Source: Streptomyces europaeiscabiei (GTDB lineage: Bacteria; Actinomycetota; Actinomycetes; Streptomycetales; Streptomycetaceae). Taken from it: a stretch of 64,000 nt of DNA. This document shows, piece by piece, positions 63,531-64,000 of this stretch. Location of the stretch: assembly GCF_036346855.1 (NCBI RefSeq), contig NZ_CP107841.1, positions 3,538,001 through 3,602,000 on the forward strand, read 5' to 3'. Made by a program: the position numbers and the translations under genes. Every line of letters begins with the position of its first letter. Positions within the stretch are counted from its first letter, which is position 1. The notes below the pieces were generated by a model that had not been told where the DNA came from, searched no databases, and was given only the letters and a program-made list of their open reading frames with translations.

Positions 63531-64000
63531 ACGGACGTCCTCCGCCCCTGGCCGCTCCCGCGGCGGTCTCTGCCACCGCCCGAACGCCGTCGGCCGCATT
63601 CCGTTCGTCGGCGTGCGGCACGGTTGCCGCTGCCGCCGCGCGTACTGACGATCGCCGCCGGGACGTCGAAGGACACCGGCTGGGCGCCCGGTCCGGCGGC
63701 GACGGTCTGCGTGCCGTCCTCCGCGGTCTCTTTCTTGGTCTTCTTCGGCGGGTAGGAGTCCAGCTTCGGACTGTCGATCGAGCCGTCGGACTCGATCTTC
63801 GGCAGGCCCTTCTGCGGGGTGGGCAGGAGCGCCTTCCTCTTGTCGATCTTGCCGTCCTCGGAGACGCCGTACAGCGCGTTGTACAGCTTGCGCACGGCGG
63901 GGGCCGAGGCACCGGAGCCCGTACCACCCTGGGAGATCGTCATGACGATCGAGTAGTCCTTGGTGTACGTGGCGAACCAGGAGGTCGTCTGCTTGCCGTA
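63527..64000 (-). CDS. pbp2: Class B penicillin-binding protein 2, C-terminal part
   Basis: 157 codons are visible; the start lies beyond the right edge. The visible part begins YGKQTTSWFATYTKDYSIVMTISQGGTGSG, the stretch just after the KTG box of the transpeptidase domain, then APAVRKLYNALYGV. A Lys/Pro linker and an Arg/Gly-rich tail of about 40 residues follow, unusual for PBP2. The stop overlaps the rodA start. It would crosslink peptidoglycan made by RodA in the spore-wall or lateral-wall complex. The symbol is used for the class, by context with rodA. Confidence 0.9.
   Translation of the reverse strand, partial: YGKQTTSWFATYTKDYSIVMTISQGGTGSGASAPAVRKLYNALYGVSEDGKIDKRKALLPTPQKGLPKIESDGSIDSPKLDSYPPKKTKKETAEDGTQTVAAGPGAQPVSFDVPAAIVSTRGGSGNRAARRRTECGRRRSGGGRDRRGSGQGRRTSV

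Noticed and set aside
60666..63755. 1029-codon plus-strand frame opposite CYTH-CHAD and rodA
   Set aside because: Shadow of two well-supported minus-strand genes.

Overview
This is a high-GC actinobacterial chromosome segment, almost certainly Streptomyces. It shows strong GC bias at third codon positions, many GTG starts and ATGA stop/start overlaps. The gene order runs hemW, lepA, rpsT, holA, comEC/comEA, leuS, rsfS, nadD, proA, proB, obg, rpmA, rplU, RNase E, and finally rodA/pbp2, which is a housekeeping block of Streptomyces chromosomes. Most genes are on the minus strand. I see no phage, insertion sequence or CRISPR array.

Left part (1-11.3 kb): the 5' part of a small membrane protein gene, hemW, and then a signalling module. 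The module is an RsbW/SpoIIE-type kinase-phosphatase (minus strand), divergent from a soluble poly-HAMP hybrid histidine kinase translationally coupled to a single-domain response regulator. It has the same layout as the described osaC/osaA/osaB osmostress locus. A long-chain acyl-CoA ligase follows.

Core block (11.3-34.4 kb): lepA and rpsT; holA; a small protein; arylamine N-acetyltransferase; comEC/comEA; a DegV protein; a membrane-anchored coiled-coil protein; and leuS. leuS is preceded by an apparent leucine attenuator: a 12-codon leader peptide with Leu-Leu-Leu, a pause hairpin and an intrinsic terminator. On the plus strand is a two-gene redox unit, a six-helix protein with the His spacing of NOX/ferric-reductase haem cores plus a NuoF-like/ferredoxin fusion. 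Two identical tRNA-Ala(GGC) genes flank two tiny zinc-ribbon genes. After these come a histidine phosphatase, rsfS, an LCP-like protein, nadD and two small single-helix proteins.

Envelope and proline block (34.4-46 kb): an M48 protease, two membrane proteins sharing an N-terminal cytosolic motif, proA and proB, a CDP-glycerol glycerophosphotransferase-like protein, obg, rpmA and rplU. Intergenic spaces here hold 24-bp tandem repeats, a 42-bp perfect palindrome and a repeat array.

Right part (46-64 kb): a large RNase E with Arg-rich repeats and a histone-H1-like tail, then a radical-SAM partner protein (TIGR03936-type). Its usual partner, the TIGR03960-type radical SAM protein, lies 7 kb away. 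Between them are accessory genes: a membrane protein built of repeated motifs, a family 2 glycosyltransferase divergent from a secreted collagen-like protein, a SUKH protein, a mycothiol-dependent-isomerase-like protein and two small proteins. A decayed copy of the radical SAM gene's 3' end lies inside this accessory segment and points to past duplication or insertion. The window ends with a CYTH-CHAD protein, rodA and the 3' end of pbp2.
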